Shown piece by piece: positions 45,707 to 55,966 of a stretch of DNA of 64,000 nt. The stretch spans positions 1 through 64,000 of the forward strand of contig JAXMCI010000005.1 of assembly GCA_046349435.1 (NCBI GenBank), given 5' to 3'. Positions within the stretch are counted from its first letter, which is position 1. Each line of letters begins with the position of its first letter. The DNA is from JAXMCI01 sp046349435. GTDB lineage: Bacteria > Pseudomonadota > Alphaproteobacteria > Dongiales > Dongiaceae. Made by a program: the position numbers and the translations under genes. The notes beneath the pieces are model-generated. The model ran no database searches. It worked only from the letters and a program-made list of their open reading frames with translations, and was not told the DNA's origin.

Positions 45707-46465
45707 ATGGACGAGCTGCTGGCCGGCGCGATCCGGGCGCTGCTGCTGCCGCCGACCGTCTTCTGGCTGCTCGTCGTGCTCGGCTGGGCGGTGCGGCGAC
45801 GCTGGCGGCGGCCGGGCGGCGCGCTGGTCCTGGCCGGCCTCGCCCTGCTGCTGCTGTCCAGCCTGCCGGCCTGCGCCGACCTGCTGCTGGGCTCGCTCGA
45901 GACCGATCCGCCGGTGACGCAGGCCGAGGCGGCGCGGGCCGAGGTGCTGGTGGTGCTCGGCGGCGACCTCGATCGCGTCGCGCCGGAATATGGCGGCACC
46001 ACGCTCGGGCCGCTGTCGCTCGAGCGGGTCCGCTACGCCGCCATCCTGCAGCGCCGCACCGGGCTGCCGCTGCTCGTCACCGGCGGCCCGCTCTGGCCGG
46101 GCGGCGTGCCGGTGTCCGAGGTCATGGCGCAGGTGCTGCGCGCGGAGCTCGGCGTGCCGGTCCGCTGGGTGGAGGACCAGTCCGACGACACCTGGGACAA
46201 CGCGGCGCGGAGCGCGCGCATCCTGGCCGGGGCCGGCCTGCATCGCGTCCTGCTGGTCACCCAGGCCTGGCACATGCGGCGGGCCCGGATCGCCTTTCGC
46301 GCCGCCGGCCTCGAGGTGATCGCCGCGCCGACCGGGATCACCGGCGCGCCCGGCTTGACGGCGCTCAGCCTGGTGCCGAGCGCGGCCGCCGCGCACCGCT
46401 CCTTCTACGCCATGCACGAATGGCTGGGTACGCTGTGGTACGAGCTGCGCCGGCGGCGCGGCTAG
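45707..46465 (+). CDS. YdcF/ElyC-family (DUF218) membrane protein
   Basis: 252 residues. Two N-terminal hydrophobic segments (LLLPPTVFWLLVVLGWAV and LVLAGLALLLLSSLPACA) precede a DUF218 domain: VLVVLGGDLDRV, LVTGGPLWPGGV, TWDNAARSARIL (the conserved NT/DNA x SARxxxxLL) and VLLVTQAWHMRRARIAF. ElyC, of the same family, affects envelope polymer assembly and undecaprenyl-phosphate use; the position next to a flippase fits that. The DUF218 domain is probably periplasmic. Biochemistry is undefined. Confidence 0.88.
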   Translation: MDELLAGAIRALLLPPTVFWLLVVLGWAVRRRWRRPGGALVLAGLALLLLSSLPACADLLLGSLETDPPVTQAEAARAEVLVVLGGDLDRVAPEYGGTTLGPLSLERVRYAAILQRRTGLPLLVTGGPLWPGGVPVSEVMAQVLRAELGVPVRWVEDQSDDTWDNAARSARILAGAGLHRVLLVTQAWHMRRARIAFRAAGLEVIAAPTGITGAPGLTALSLVPSAAAAHRSFYAMHEWLGTLWYELRRRRG

Positions 46466-46469
46466 CGGC

Positions 46470-47612
46470 TCAGGCCGGGGCGAACAGCCGGTCGTATGTG
46501 GCCACCATCCGCGTCAGCGAGAACTCGGTCTCGGCGCGCCGGCGATTGGCGGCGGCGAGCCGCGTGCGCAGGGCGGGATCGGCCAGCAGGGTGCCGATCG
46601 CGTCGGTCAGCCCCGCCTCGTCCTCGCGGGCGACGACGAAGCGGCGGTTCTCGGCCGGCAGCATGGCGCGGACGTCGCCGGCGTCGACCGAGGCGACGGC
46701 GCGGCCGGCGGCCATCGCCTCGAGCAGGGTCAGCGGCATCTGCTCGGTGTCGGAGGACAGCGCGAACACGTCGAGCAGCGGCAGGATGCGCTCCGGATCG
46801 GGCCGCGCGCCGGTGAAGATCACCCGCTCGGCGAGCCCGAGAGCGGCGGCCAGGGCCTGCAGGCGCGGGCGCTCCTCGCCGTCGCCGACGATGACCAGCC
46901 GCAGCGCGAAGCGGGCGAAGAGCGGCGCCGTGGCGCGGATCAGGCGGGCCAGGTTCTTCTCCGGCCGCAGCGCTGCCACGGTGCCGACCAGCAGCGGCGC
47001 CGGGCCGGCGGCGAGCTGCGGCAGCGCCGCCGGGTCGAGCGCGGCGCCGAAGCGCGCGCAATCGACCCCGTTGGCGATGTAGCGGACCCGCGCCGGCGAC
47101 AGCCGCCACTGCTCGAGCGCGATGCGCTCGAGCGTGCGGGACGGGACCACTACGGTGCTGCGGCCCGAGAGGGCGAGCCGCCGTCCCAGCACCCGGCGGG
47201 GCAGCTGGCGCTCCAGCTCGTCGGGGCCGAACCCGTCCTCGAAATGGACGTGGCGGCAGAAGGGCTGCAGCCGGTTGGCCAGGGCCCATTCGATGGCGCC
47301 CCAGTTGTAGGTGAGCAGCAGGTCCGGCCGGAGCGCGCGCAGCCTGGCGCGGATCGCGCGCAGCCGGGCGGCAAGCCCGATGCCGTCGAGCGCCACCCGG
47401 TCGAGCCGGCGCTCCACCCCGGCGGCGAGCCGCGACTCGCAGTCGAAGGCGCCGTCGAGCGCAACGATGGTGTGGCGGTAGCGGTCCGGCAGCGCGTTGG
47501 CCAGGGTCGCCAGCCGCGCCTGCGAGCCGCCGACGCGGAACGACGGAAAGACATGAAGGAGATGGCGGCGGGCCGTGCCGGCGGCAGCGGCGGTGCGGGG
47601 CGCGATCGGCAG
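46470..47612 (-). CDS. Family 4 glycosyltransferase (start unresolved)
   Basis: A GT-B enzyme: the N-terminal domain begins about 47567 with HLLHVFPSFRVGGSQ and continues LLLTYNWGAIEWALANR. The C-terminal GT4 donor domain has VGTVAALRPEKNLARLI, FTGARPDPERILPLLDVFALSS and the E-x7-E motif EQMPLTLLEAMAAG. The frame is open well upstream of 47567 but contains no ATG, GTG or TTG before the conserved start; CTG at 47612 is the nearest plausible start. A GTG lies out of frame at 47619, so a 1-nt sequencing error in the GC-rich 5' end is possible. The in-frame GTG at 47417 would cut off part of the acceptor domain. Confidence 0.82.
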   Translation of the reverse strand: MPIAPRTAAAAGTARRHLLHVFPSFRVGGSQARLATLANALPDRYRHTIVALDGAFDCESRLAAGVERRLDRVALDGIGLAARLRAIRARLRALRPDLLLTYNWGAIEWALANRLQPFCRHVHFEDGFGPDELERQLPRRVLGRRLALSGRSTVVVPSRTLERIALEQWRLSPARVRYIANGVDCARFGAALDPAALPQLAAGPAPLLVGTVAALRPEKNLARLIRATAPLFARFALRLVIVGDGEERPRLQALAAALGLAERVIFTGARPDPERILPLLDVFALSSDTEQMPLTLLEAMAAGRAVASVDAGDVRAMLPAENRRFVVAREDEAGLTDAIGTLLADPALRTRLAAANRRRAETEFSLTRMVATYDRLFAPA

Positions 47613-47760
47613 GGGGCACCTCGGGTTGCGCAGCGCCGTCGATGCGGAACGGCGTCCCGGCCTTGCAAGTCCCGTGCTATGCGGCGGCCCGGTCCGGATG
47701 ATCGATGCGCTACGCCGGCGCCTTCGTCCCAGCGGCGCCCGGCCGGCGAGCGGCCCCCGG

Positions 47761-47967
47761 TCAGCCCAGCAGCCTGAAGACCTGCAGCGACAGCGCGATC
47801 AGGCCCCAGCCGACCAGTGCCAGGCCCACCCACCAGACGATCGCGGTGCGCAGCGGCAGCCGGCCGTCGGCTGCGGTCCGCCGGGCCACCACGCGCCGCG
47901 AGCGGCTGTTTCGAAGCTGGGCCGCGAGCGCCGAGTTGCGAAATCGCTCCGAAATTGCAGTGGGCAT
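47761..47967 (-). CDS. Small single-span membrane protein, hypothetical
   Basis: 68 residues from ATG 47967. A basic N-terminal half (RNSRSRRVVARR) is followed by one or two hydrophobic stretches (TAIVWWVGLALVGWGLIALSLQVF) that would anchor it in the inner membrane. An in-frame ATG at 48105 would add 46 residues of unlikely composition. No family recognised. It is divergent from the sugar transferase gene across the AT-rich region, and the ribosome site is weak, so it may not be expressed. Confidence 0.45.
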   Translation of the reverse strand: MPTAISERFRNSALAAQLRNSRSRRVVARRTAADGRLPLRTAIVWWVGLALVGWGLIALSLQVFRLLG

Positions 47968-48284
47968 GGCAGGCTCTGCCGGTCGGCTCAAAATCTGGCG
48001 TGTAAAGAGCATAAACACCACGCTCCTAGCTGTCCAGGGACGAAAATTGCCATGGCACGATGCTTGCAAAGCAGACACGACAACGACTGTTAATGGGCCT
48101 GTCATTCACCGTCGGAAAAAAAAGATTAAGACATCGCCGCGACGCAGAATCTGATTGAGAAACGCTAACAAAAGATTAAGATCATCGGGCGTGTGGGAAA
48201 AATCGGTCGGCAGCTAAGCCGCGACATTGTCCTGCTTTTTCCGAAACCTTGGGGGTGAACTGCTAACACGCAGGTAGGCGGACT
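47968..48284 (+). promoter_or_regulatory. AT-rich regulatory region upstream of the exopolysaccharide locus
   Basis: A 317-bp stretch far more AT-rich than its surroundings. It holds two direct repeats AAAAGATTAAG at 48120-48130 and 48170-48180, each followed by a CATCG element, with an exact 50-bp period. Repeat spacing puts both on about the same face of the helix. This looks like a regulator-binding or DNA-bending region for the locus that starts at 48285. No clear sigma-70 or sigma-54 box could be fixed by eye. Confidence 0.55.
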
Positions 48285-49697
48285 ATGCGTACATTTAGCC
48301 TCAGACTTTCGGTCTCCCTGCCGACCATCGTGGTCGCGACGACCGAGATTCTCGTCTTCTCTACCGTGCTTTATCCGGCCCTCGGCCTGGCCATTGGAGA
48401 TTTCCGTCAGGGGCCATATCCCAGCCTCGTCGGCCTGACCGCCGCGGGCGCCGCGCTCTTCGGCTTCGCCATGTGGCTGGTCGGCGCCTACGACCACTGG
48501 CACCTGCGCGACTGGAGCCGGAACGCCAGCCGGATCGCCATCGCCTACGTCATTCTCGTGCCGGGCTTCATCCTGATCTGCCGGCAGCTGGCCGCCATCG
48601 GCCACCTGCCCGACCCCGGCGGCGACGTGCGGTCCTCGCCCGTCCTGCCGGGCCTCTGCGTGACGCTGGCCTTCACCGCCGCCCTGGCGAGCCGCGCCGG
48701 GTTCGGCCGCATCCCGCTGCTGCCCTTCGTGCGCCAGCGCATCCTGGTGCTCGGCGTCGGCAGCTGGGCGGCCCGCATCGAGCGGCTGACCCAGGCCCCG
48801 GGGGAGCCAGGCTTTGCCGTGATGGGCTATGTCGCCGGCGCCGGCGAGCGTAGCGAGCTGCTGCACAGCCGTCCGCTGCCCGGCGGGGAGTCGATCGTCG
48901 ACCTCGCGCGGCGGGTGCGTGCCGACGAGGTCGTGGTCGCCTCGGCCAGCCGGGACAACCTGCCGCTCTCGGCGCTGCTGGAGTGCCGCATGAACGGCAT
49001 CCGGGTGACCGACTATCTGACCTTCTGGGAGCGCGAGACGGGAACCGTGATGCTCGATGCGCTCGAGCCGAGCTGGCTGATCTACTCGGACGGCTTCAAT
49101 CTCGGCGTCCTGCAGCACGGCCTGAAGCGGCTGCTCGACGTCCTCCTCAGCGGGCTCTTCCTCATCCTGGTGCTGCCGCTGGTGATCGCCGCCGCGATCG
49201 CCGTGCGGCTCGACAGCGCCGGCCCGATCTTCCACCAGCAGGTCCGCGTCGGGCGCAACGGCGTGCCCTTCACCATCTACAAGTTCCGCAGCATGCGCAC
49301 CGACGCCGAGAAGGACGGCGTGCCGCAATGGTGCGCCAGCGGCGACTGCCGGATCACCCGGGTCGGGGCCGTGCTGCGCCGGCTGCACATCGACGAGATC
49401 CCCCAGATCCTCAACGTGCTGCGCGGCGACATGAGCCTGGTCGGACCGCGACCGGAGCGGCCGTTCTTCGTCGAGAAGCTGTCCCAGGAGCTCCGCTTCT
49501 ACAAGGAGCGGCACATCGTGCGGCCCGGCATCACCGGCTGGGCGCAGATCAACTACCGCTACGGGGCCTCTCAGGAGGACTCCAAGGAGAAGCTCGCCTA
49601 CGACCTCTACTACGTCAAGAACCTGAGCCTCGGGCTCGACCTGATCACCCTCTTCCGCACGGTCCAGGCGATCCTCTGGCCGCTCGGTGCCCCGTGA
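48285..49697 (+). CDS. Polyprenyl-phosphate sugar-1-phosphate transferase, XrtA/PEP-CTERM type (EpsB-like)
   Basis: 470 residues. Four N-terminal membrane helices (from SLPTIVVATTEILVF), a Rossmann-like CoA-binding-style domain with ILVLGVGSWAARIERL, a fifth helix (LFLILVLPLVIAAAIAV), and the catalytic bacterial sugar transferase domain: HQQVRVGRNGVPFTIYKFRSM, RRLHIDEIPQILNVLRGDMS, VGPRPERPFFVE and PGITGWAQINYRYGAS. The overall pattern matches the TIGR03013-type transferases of exosortase-linked exopolysaccharide loci. It loads the first sugar phosphate onto undecaprenyl phosphate. It leads the run of eleven genes to the window end. Confidence 0.93.
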   Translation: MRTFSLRLSVSLPTIVVATTEILVFSTVLYPALGLAIGDFRQGPYPSLVGLTAAGAALFGFAMWLVGAYDHWHLRDWSRNASRIAIAYVILVPGFILICRQLAAIGHLPDPGGDVRSSPVLPGLCVTLAFTAALASRAGFGRIPLLPFVRQRILVLGVGSWAARIERLTQAPGEPGFAVMGYVAGAGERSELLHSRPLPGGESIVDLARRVRADEVVVASASRDNLPLSALLECRMNGIRVTDYLTFWERETGTVMLDALEPSWLIYSDGFNLGVLQHGLKRLLDVLLSGLFLILVLPLVIAAAIAVRLDSAGPIFHQQVRVGRNGVPFTIYKFRSMRTDAEKDGVPQWCASGDCRITRVGAVLRRLHIDEIPQILNVLRGDMSLVGPRPERPFFVEKLSQELRFYKERHIVRPGITGWAQINYRYGASQEDSKEKLAYDLYYVKNLSLGLDLITLFRTVQAILWPLGAP

Positions 49698-49722
49698 CAC
49701 GCCGCGCCGGGGAGCCTCGCTG

Positions 49723-51785
49723 ATGCCTCCGATCGCCATCGGCAGCGGCCTCTGCGCCGTCGCCTTCGCCGGCCTCGCCGTCCAGGCGGCCCGCGGCCGC
49801 GCGCCGCGGCGGACGGCGGCGGCCGTCGCCTGCCTCGCGGTCGCAGCCTGGGCCGTGCTCGCCGGGGTTGCCGGCCTGCTGCCGGCGCCGGCGGACGGGT
49901 GGCGGCCGGGCGCCGGCATCCTGCTCGAGACGCTGCGCAGCCTGGCGCTGCTCGCCCTGCTCGCGACCACCCTCGAGGTCGTGCCCGGCGCGCTGCTCGG
50001 GGGCCGCCGGATGCGGCTGCAGCTGGCCGGGCTGGGTGCGGTTGCCTTCCTGCCCGCGGCGCTCGACCTCGCCGGCGACTGGTCGGCGCTCGCGCTGGCC
50101 GCCCATCTCGCCCTGGCGCTGGCCGGCCTGGTCGCGATGGAGAATGCCTGGCGCAACGCCGGCGCGGACCGGCTCTGGTCGACGAAGTTCCTGCTGATCG
50201 GGCTGGGCGCGCTGTTCGCCTACGACTTCTACCTCTACGCCGACGCCCTGATGTTCCGCCGGCTCGATGCCCGCCTCGCCGAGGCCCGCCCGCTGGTCAC
50301 CGCGCTGGCGGCGCCGTTCGTCGCGGTGTCGCTGCGCCGGCGCCCCGCCGGCCTGCCGCTGACGCTGTCGCGTCGTGCCGCCTTCCACACCGTGGCGCTG
50401 GTCAGCGGCGGGCTCTACCTGCTCGCCATGGGGGCGGCCGGCATGGTCGTGCGCAATGCCGGTGGCGCCTGGGGCCCGGTCTTCCAGATCGGCTTCATGG
50501 CCGCGGCCGCCATGCTGCTGCTCGCCATCCTGGCCTCGGGCAGCGTGCGGGCCGCGTTGCGCAACCTGGTCGCCCGCCACTTCTTCACCTACCGCTACGA
50601 CTATCGCGAGGAGTGGCTGCGCTTCATCGCCGCCATCGCCGAGGAGGGCGACGACCCGAATCCGCGCAGCCGGGTGATCCGGGCGGTCGCCGGCGTGGTC
50701 GACAGCCCCGGCGGCGCGATGTGGCTGCGCGACGAGTCGAGCGGCGACTACGTGCCGGCCGGCCGCTGGAACTTCCGCGAGCTCGAGGCGCGCGAGCCGG
50801 CCGAGGGCGACCTCGCCGCCTTCCTCGCCCGCACCGGCAGCGTCGTCGATCTCGACCAGGCGGCGAAGCGAGCGCCGCGCTATGCCGGGCTCGCCTGTCC
50901 GGACTGGCTGTCGCGGACGGGCGGCGCCTGGGTCGTAGTGCCGCTGCTGCACGGCGCGGCGCTGCTCGGCTTCGTGGTGCTGCAGCGGGCCCGTGCGCCG
51001 CGCGCGCTCGGCTGGGAGGACGACGACCTCTTGCGCACCATCGGCCGCCAGGCCGCCGCCTTCCTGGCCGAACGGCAGGCCAGCCGGGAGCTCGCCGACG
51101 CCCGGCAGGTGCAGCTCTTCCAGCGCCGCTTCGCCTTCGTCGCCCACGACCTCAAGACGGTGATCTCGCAGCTCTCGCTGCTGCTCGCCAACGCCGAGAC
51201 CCATGGCGAGGACCGCGCCTTCCAGGCCGACCTGATCGCCACGGTCCGCGACTCGGTGTCCAGCATGCAGCATCTGCTCGCCCAGCTGCGCGCCGAGCGG
51301 CGGCGGGCGGCACCGGCCGAGACCGTCGATCTCGTCCCGCTCGCCCGGCGCCTGGTCGCCGGCTGCCTGCCGGGCCGCTCGCGGCCGGCGCTCGACTGCC
51401 CGCTCGACCGCCTCGAGGTGCAGGGCGACCCGCAGCGCGTCGGCGCCGTGCTGCAGCACCTGCTCGGCAATGCGCTCGACGCCGCCCGGGGCGACGTCAC
51501 CCTGCGGCTCAGGCTCGGGCCCCCGGATCTCGGCGCCGTCGTCGAGATCGAGGATGACGGGCCGGGCATGAGCGCGGATTTCATCCAGGACCAGCTGTTC
51601 CGGCCCTTCAGCTCGACCAAGGCGGACGGCCTCGGCATCGGCGCCTACCAATGCCGCGAGCTGACTCGCGAGCTGAACGGCCAGCTCACGGTCCGGAGCA
51701 CGCCCGGAAAGGGGACATGCATGCGTGTGACGCTGCCGGCGGCCGACCTCAGGCTGGCGACCGCCAGTCCGGCGAGGGCCGTGTC

Positions 51786-51789
<4 letters not shown>
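49723..51789 (+). CDS. prsK: XrtA/PEP-CTERM system histidine kinase PrsK
   Basis: 688 residues from ATG 49723. The N-terminal ~290 residues contain about eight hydrophobic helices, then a GAF-like domain (MWLRDESSGDYVPAGRWNF, GGAWVVVPLLHGAALLGFVVL). The phospho-acceptor is His475 in FAFVAHDLKTVISQL. The ATPase core has LLGNALDAA, DDGPGMSADFIQ and STKADGLGIGAYQC. Length, multi-span sensor and position before a sigma-54 regulator define PrsK. It overlaps prsR by 4 nt (GTGA). It should phosphorylate PrsR in response to a membrane or envelope signal. Confidence 0.93.
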
Positions 51790-53156
<1,367 letters not shown>

Positions 53157-53176
53157 GACAGGCAGGGAGTAGCGCG

Positions 53177-55966
53177 ATGTGCGGCATCCGACGGCCCTCG
53201 ATCCGGGCGCTGGCGCTGGCGGCGGCGCTCGCCCTGCCGCTCACCGCCGCGTTGCGGCCCGATGCGGGCGAGGCGGCGACCGATGCCTCGACCGCCTTCT
53301 ACCAGAAGGCGGCGAGCCACCTCGCCCGGCACGAATGGCAGGCGGCGGTGATCGAGCTGAAGAACGCGCTGCGCGCCGATCCCGGCAATGTCGAGGCGCG
53401 CCTGCAGCTCGGCACGCTCTACCTGCGGATGGGCGATCCGGCGGCGGCGGAGGCGGAGCTCGAGGCGGCGCGCGACCGCGGCCTGGATGCTGCCCGGCTC
53501 GCCGAGCCGCTCGCCCGGGCGCTGCTCGCCCAGGGCAAGCACCAGGAGATGCTGCAGCTCTTCCCGGCCGATGCCCGCGGGGCGGTGCCGCTGGTCTGGC
53601 GCAGCTATGCCCTGCTCGGCCTCGGCCGGACCGGCGAGGCGCAGCAGGCCGCCGAGGCCGCGCTCGCCGCCGATCCGCACGAGCCGCGGGCCGCGACGGC
53701 GCTGGCCTACGCGCTGTTCGCGCAGGGCCGTACGACCGAGGCTGAGGCGCGCATCGACGAGGCGCTGCGGGCGGCCCCGGCGATGGCCGAGGCGCTGACC
53801 CTGAAGGGCGAGCTGCGCCGCATGGCCAAGGACGATCCGGGGGCGCTCGCCGCCTTCGCCGCGGCGCTGGAGGCCGATCCCGGCGCGCTGCTCGCCCGCG
53901 CCGGCCGGGCCGCCGTGATGATCGAGCTCGGCCAGCTCGACAAGGCCCAGGAGGAGCTCGACCGGCTGCGCGCCGTGGCGCCCGACCTGATGATCGGCCT
54001 CTATCTGCAGGCGGTGGTGCTGGCCGGCCGGCACGACGAGCGGGCCGCGATCGATCTCCTCGGCCGCGCCTCGGCCGGGCTCGACGCCTACCCCGCGGCG
54101 CTGAAGCTGCTGGGCTCGCTGCTCGCCCGGCGCAACGAGCTGGAGCAGGCGCAGACCTACCTGTCGCGCTATCTCGCCCTGGTCGGCCAGGACAGCGGCG
54201 CGCGCGAGCAGCTGGCCGGGGTGCTGCTGCGCAAGGGCCAGCCCGCCGCGGCCATCGAGCAGCTGCTGCCCGCCGCCCAGGGCTCGGCCGAGCCGCGGCT
54301 GCTCGGGCTGCTGGCCACCGCCTATCTCGCCGACCATCGCCCGGCCGAGGCGGCGCAGTGGTTCGACCGCGCCGCAGCGGCGGCGCCGGCCGACCCGGAG
54401 ATGCGCACCCGGATCGCGGTCGGCCGCCTCCAGGCCGGCCAGCTCGACGCCGGCGTGCGCGACCTCGAGTCGGTGGTCGAGCTGGACCCCGAGCAGGACA
54501 CCGCGCGGATCGTGCTGGCGCTGGCCGACCTCAAGGCCGGCAAGTTCGACGCCGCCGCCGCCGAGGCGGAGCGGCTGCGCGCCCGCCAGCCGGCCAGCCC
54601 GATGCCGGACCACCTGCTCGGCACCATCCTGCTCGCCCGGGGCGACAGTGCCGGCGCGCGCGCCCGCTTCGAGGCGGCGCTCAGGCTGGCGCCCGGCTTC
54701 GCGCCCAGCCTCGACAACCTCGCCCGCCTCGATCTCGCTGCCGGCGACCTCGACGCCGCGCGGCGGCACTACGCGGCGATCCCCGCCGGCGACCCGGCCG
54801 CGCCGGCCGCCGCCCTGGCGCTCGCCCGCATCGCCCTGGCCGAGGGCCGCGCCGACGAGGCCGAGAGCCTGCTGCTGCGGGCCGGCAGCACCGGGGCCGG
54901 ATCGACGGCGGCGCAGCTGGCGCTGGTCGACCTCTATCTGCGGCAGCAGGAGAACGACAAGGCGCTCGCCCTGGCGCAGACTCTGCGCGACGCGGCGCCG
55001 GCCGATCCGGAGGCGGGCGAGACGCTGGCCCGCGCGCAGCTCGCGGCGGGGCAGCCCGAGGCGGCGATCGCCACGCTGCGCCAGCTGGCCGCGGCCGTCC
55101 CGGGCTCGGCCCGGGCCCGCCGCAGCCTGGCGCACGCCCTGCTGCAGACCGGCGACGCGGCCGGCGCGCGCGAGGCGCTCGAGGCGGCGCTGCGGATCGA
55201 TCCGGCGGACTTCGCCGCCGAGCTCGACCTGCTCGACCTCCAGGCGCGCGCCGGGCAGGTCGACCAGGCGCTCGCCGCCGCCGCGGCATGGGGTGCGCGC
55301 CATCCCGAGGGCGTCGGCGGCGACGTGCTGCAGGGCCAGGTGCTTGCCCGCGCCGGACGCTACCACGCGGCAGCCGAGGCCTTCGGCCGGGCCTTCGCGC
55401 GGGCGCCCTCCTCGGACCTGGCGCAGCGCCGGTACGGTGCCCTGCTGGCCGCCGGCCATGCCGACGAGGCGCTGTCGGGCATGACGGCCTGGGTCGCGGC
55501 GCATCCCGGCGACCGGGCGGTCGAGCTGGCGCTCGCCGCGGCGCTGATCGAGGTGCGGCGCTACGACGACGCGGCGGCCCGCTACGAGGCGCTGCTCAAG
55601 ACGGCGCCGGCCGATCCGGTGCTGCTCAACAACCTCGCCTGGCTCTACGACGAGCGCGGCGACCGCCGCGCCCTCGATCTCGCCGAGCGCGCCCACCGGG
55701 CGCTGCCCGGCTCGGCGCAGATCGCCGACACGCTGGGCTACATCCTGGTGCGCCGCGGCGACGTCGAGCGCGGGCTCGCCCTGCTGCGGCAGGCCCAGGC
55801 CGGCAGCCCCCAGCCCGAGGTCGCCTATCACCTGGCGGTGGCCCTCGACAAGGCCGGCCGCGCCGCCGAGGCGCGCGCCGTGCTGGAGCCGCTGCTGGCC
55901 ACGGCCCGCCCGTTCGACGGCCGCGAGCAGGCGGTCTCCCTCCAGAAGTCGCTGGCCAGCCGATGA
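53177..55966 (+). CDS. prsT: XrtA/PEP-CTERM system TPR-repeat protein PrsT
   Basis: 929 residues from ATG 53177, which has GGGAG 7 nt upstream; ATG 53153, overlapping the prsR stop, is the alternative. A signal peptide (SIRALALAAALALPLTAAL) leads into a long chain of TPR helices, recognisable by repeated A-x-x-x-Y/L..DP.....AR units such as AVIELKNALRADPGNVEARLQLG and YDDAAARYEALLKTAPADPV. Roughly twenty TPRs fill the protein. Such periplasmic scaffolds are fixed members of exosortase-linked loci, probably organising the export machinery. No enzyme motif seen. Confidence 0.92.
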   Translation: MCGIRRPSIRALALAAALALPLTAALRPDAGEAATDASTAFYQKAASHLARHEWQAAVIELKNALRADPGNVEARLQLGTLYLRMGDPAAAEAELEAARDRGLDAARLAEPLARALLAQGKHQEMLQLFPADARGAVPLVWRSYALLGLGRTGEAQQAAEAALAADPHEPRAATALAYALFAQGRTTEAEARIDEALRAAPAMAEALTLKGELRRMAKDDPGALAAFAAALEADPGALLARAGRAAVMIELGQLDKAQEELDRLRAVAPDLMIGLYLQAVVLAGRHDERAAIDLLGRASAGLDAYPAALKLLGSLLARRNELEQAQTYLSRYLALVGQDSGAREQLAGVLLRKGQPAAAIEQLLPAAQGSAEPRLLGLLATAYLADHRPAEAAQWFDRAAAAAPADPEMRTRIAVGRLQAGQLDAGVRDLESVVELDPEQDTARIVLALADLKAGKFDAAAAEAERLRARQPASPMPDHLLGTILLARGDSAGARARFEAALRLAPGFAPSLDNLARLDLAAGDLDAARRHYAAIPAGDPAAPAAALALARIALAEGRADEAESLLLRAGSTGAGSTAAQLALVDLYLRQQENDKALALAQTLRDAAPADPEAGETLARAQLAAGQPEAAIATLRQLAAAVPGSARARRSLAHALLQTGDAAGAREALEAALRIDPADFAAELDLLDLQARAGQVDQALAAAAAWGARHPEGVGGDVLQGQVLARAGRYHAAAEAFGRAFARAPSSDLAQRRYGALLAAGHADEALSGMTAWVAAHPGDRAVELALAAALIEVRRYDDAAARYEALLKTAPADPVLLNNLAWLYDERGDRRALDLAERAHRALPGSAQIADTLGYILVRRGDVERGLALLRQAQAGSPQPEVAYHLAVALDKAGRAAEARAVLEPLLATARPFDGREQAVSLQKSLASR

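Noticed and set aside
47968..48105. 46-residue N-terminal extension of the small membrane protein
   Set aside because: It runs through the AT-rich regulatory region, has odd composition and no ribosome site.
48115..48130. Run of A residues as a possible rho-independent terminator
   Set aside because: No stable GC-rich stem abuts it on either strand; better explained as part of the direct repeat region.
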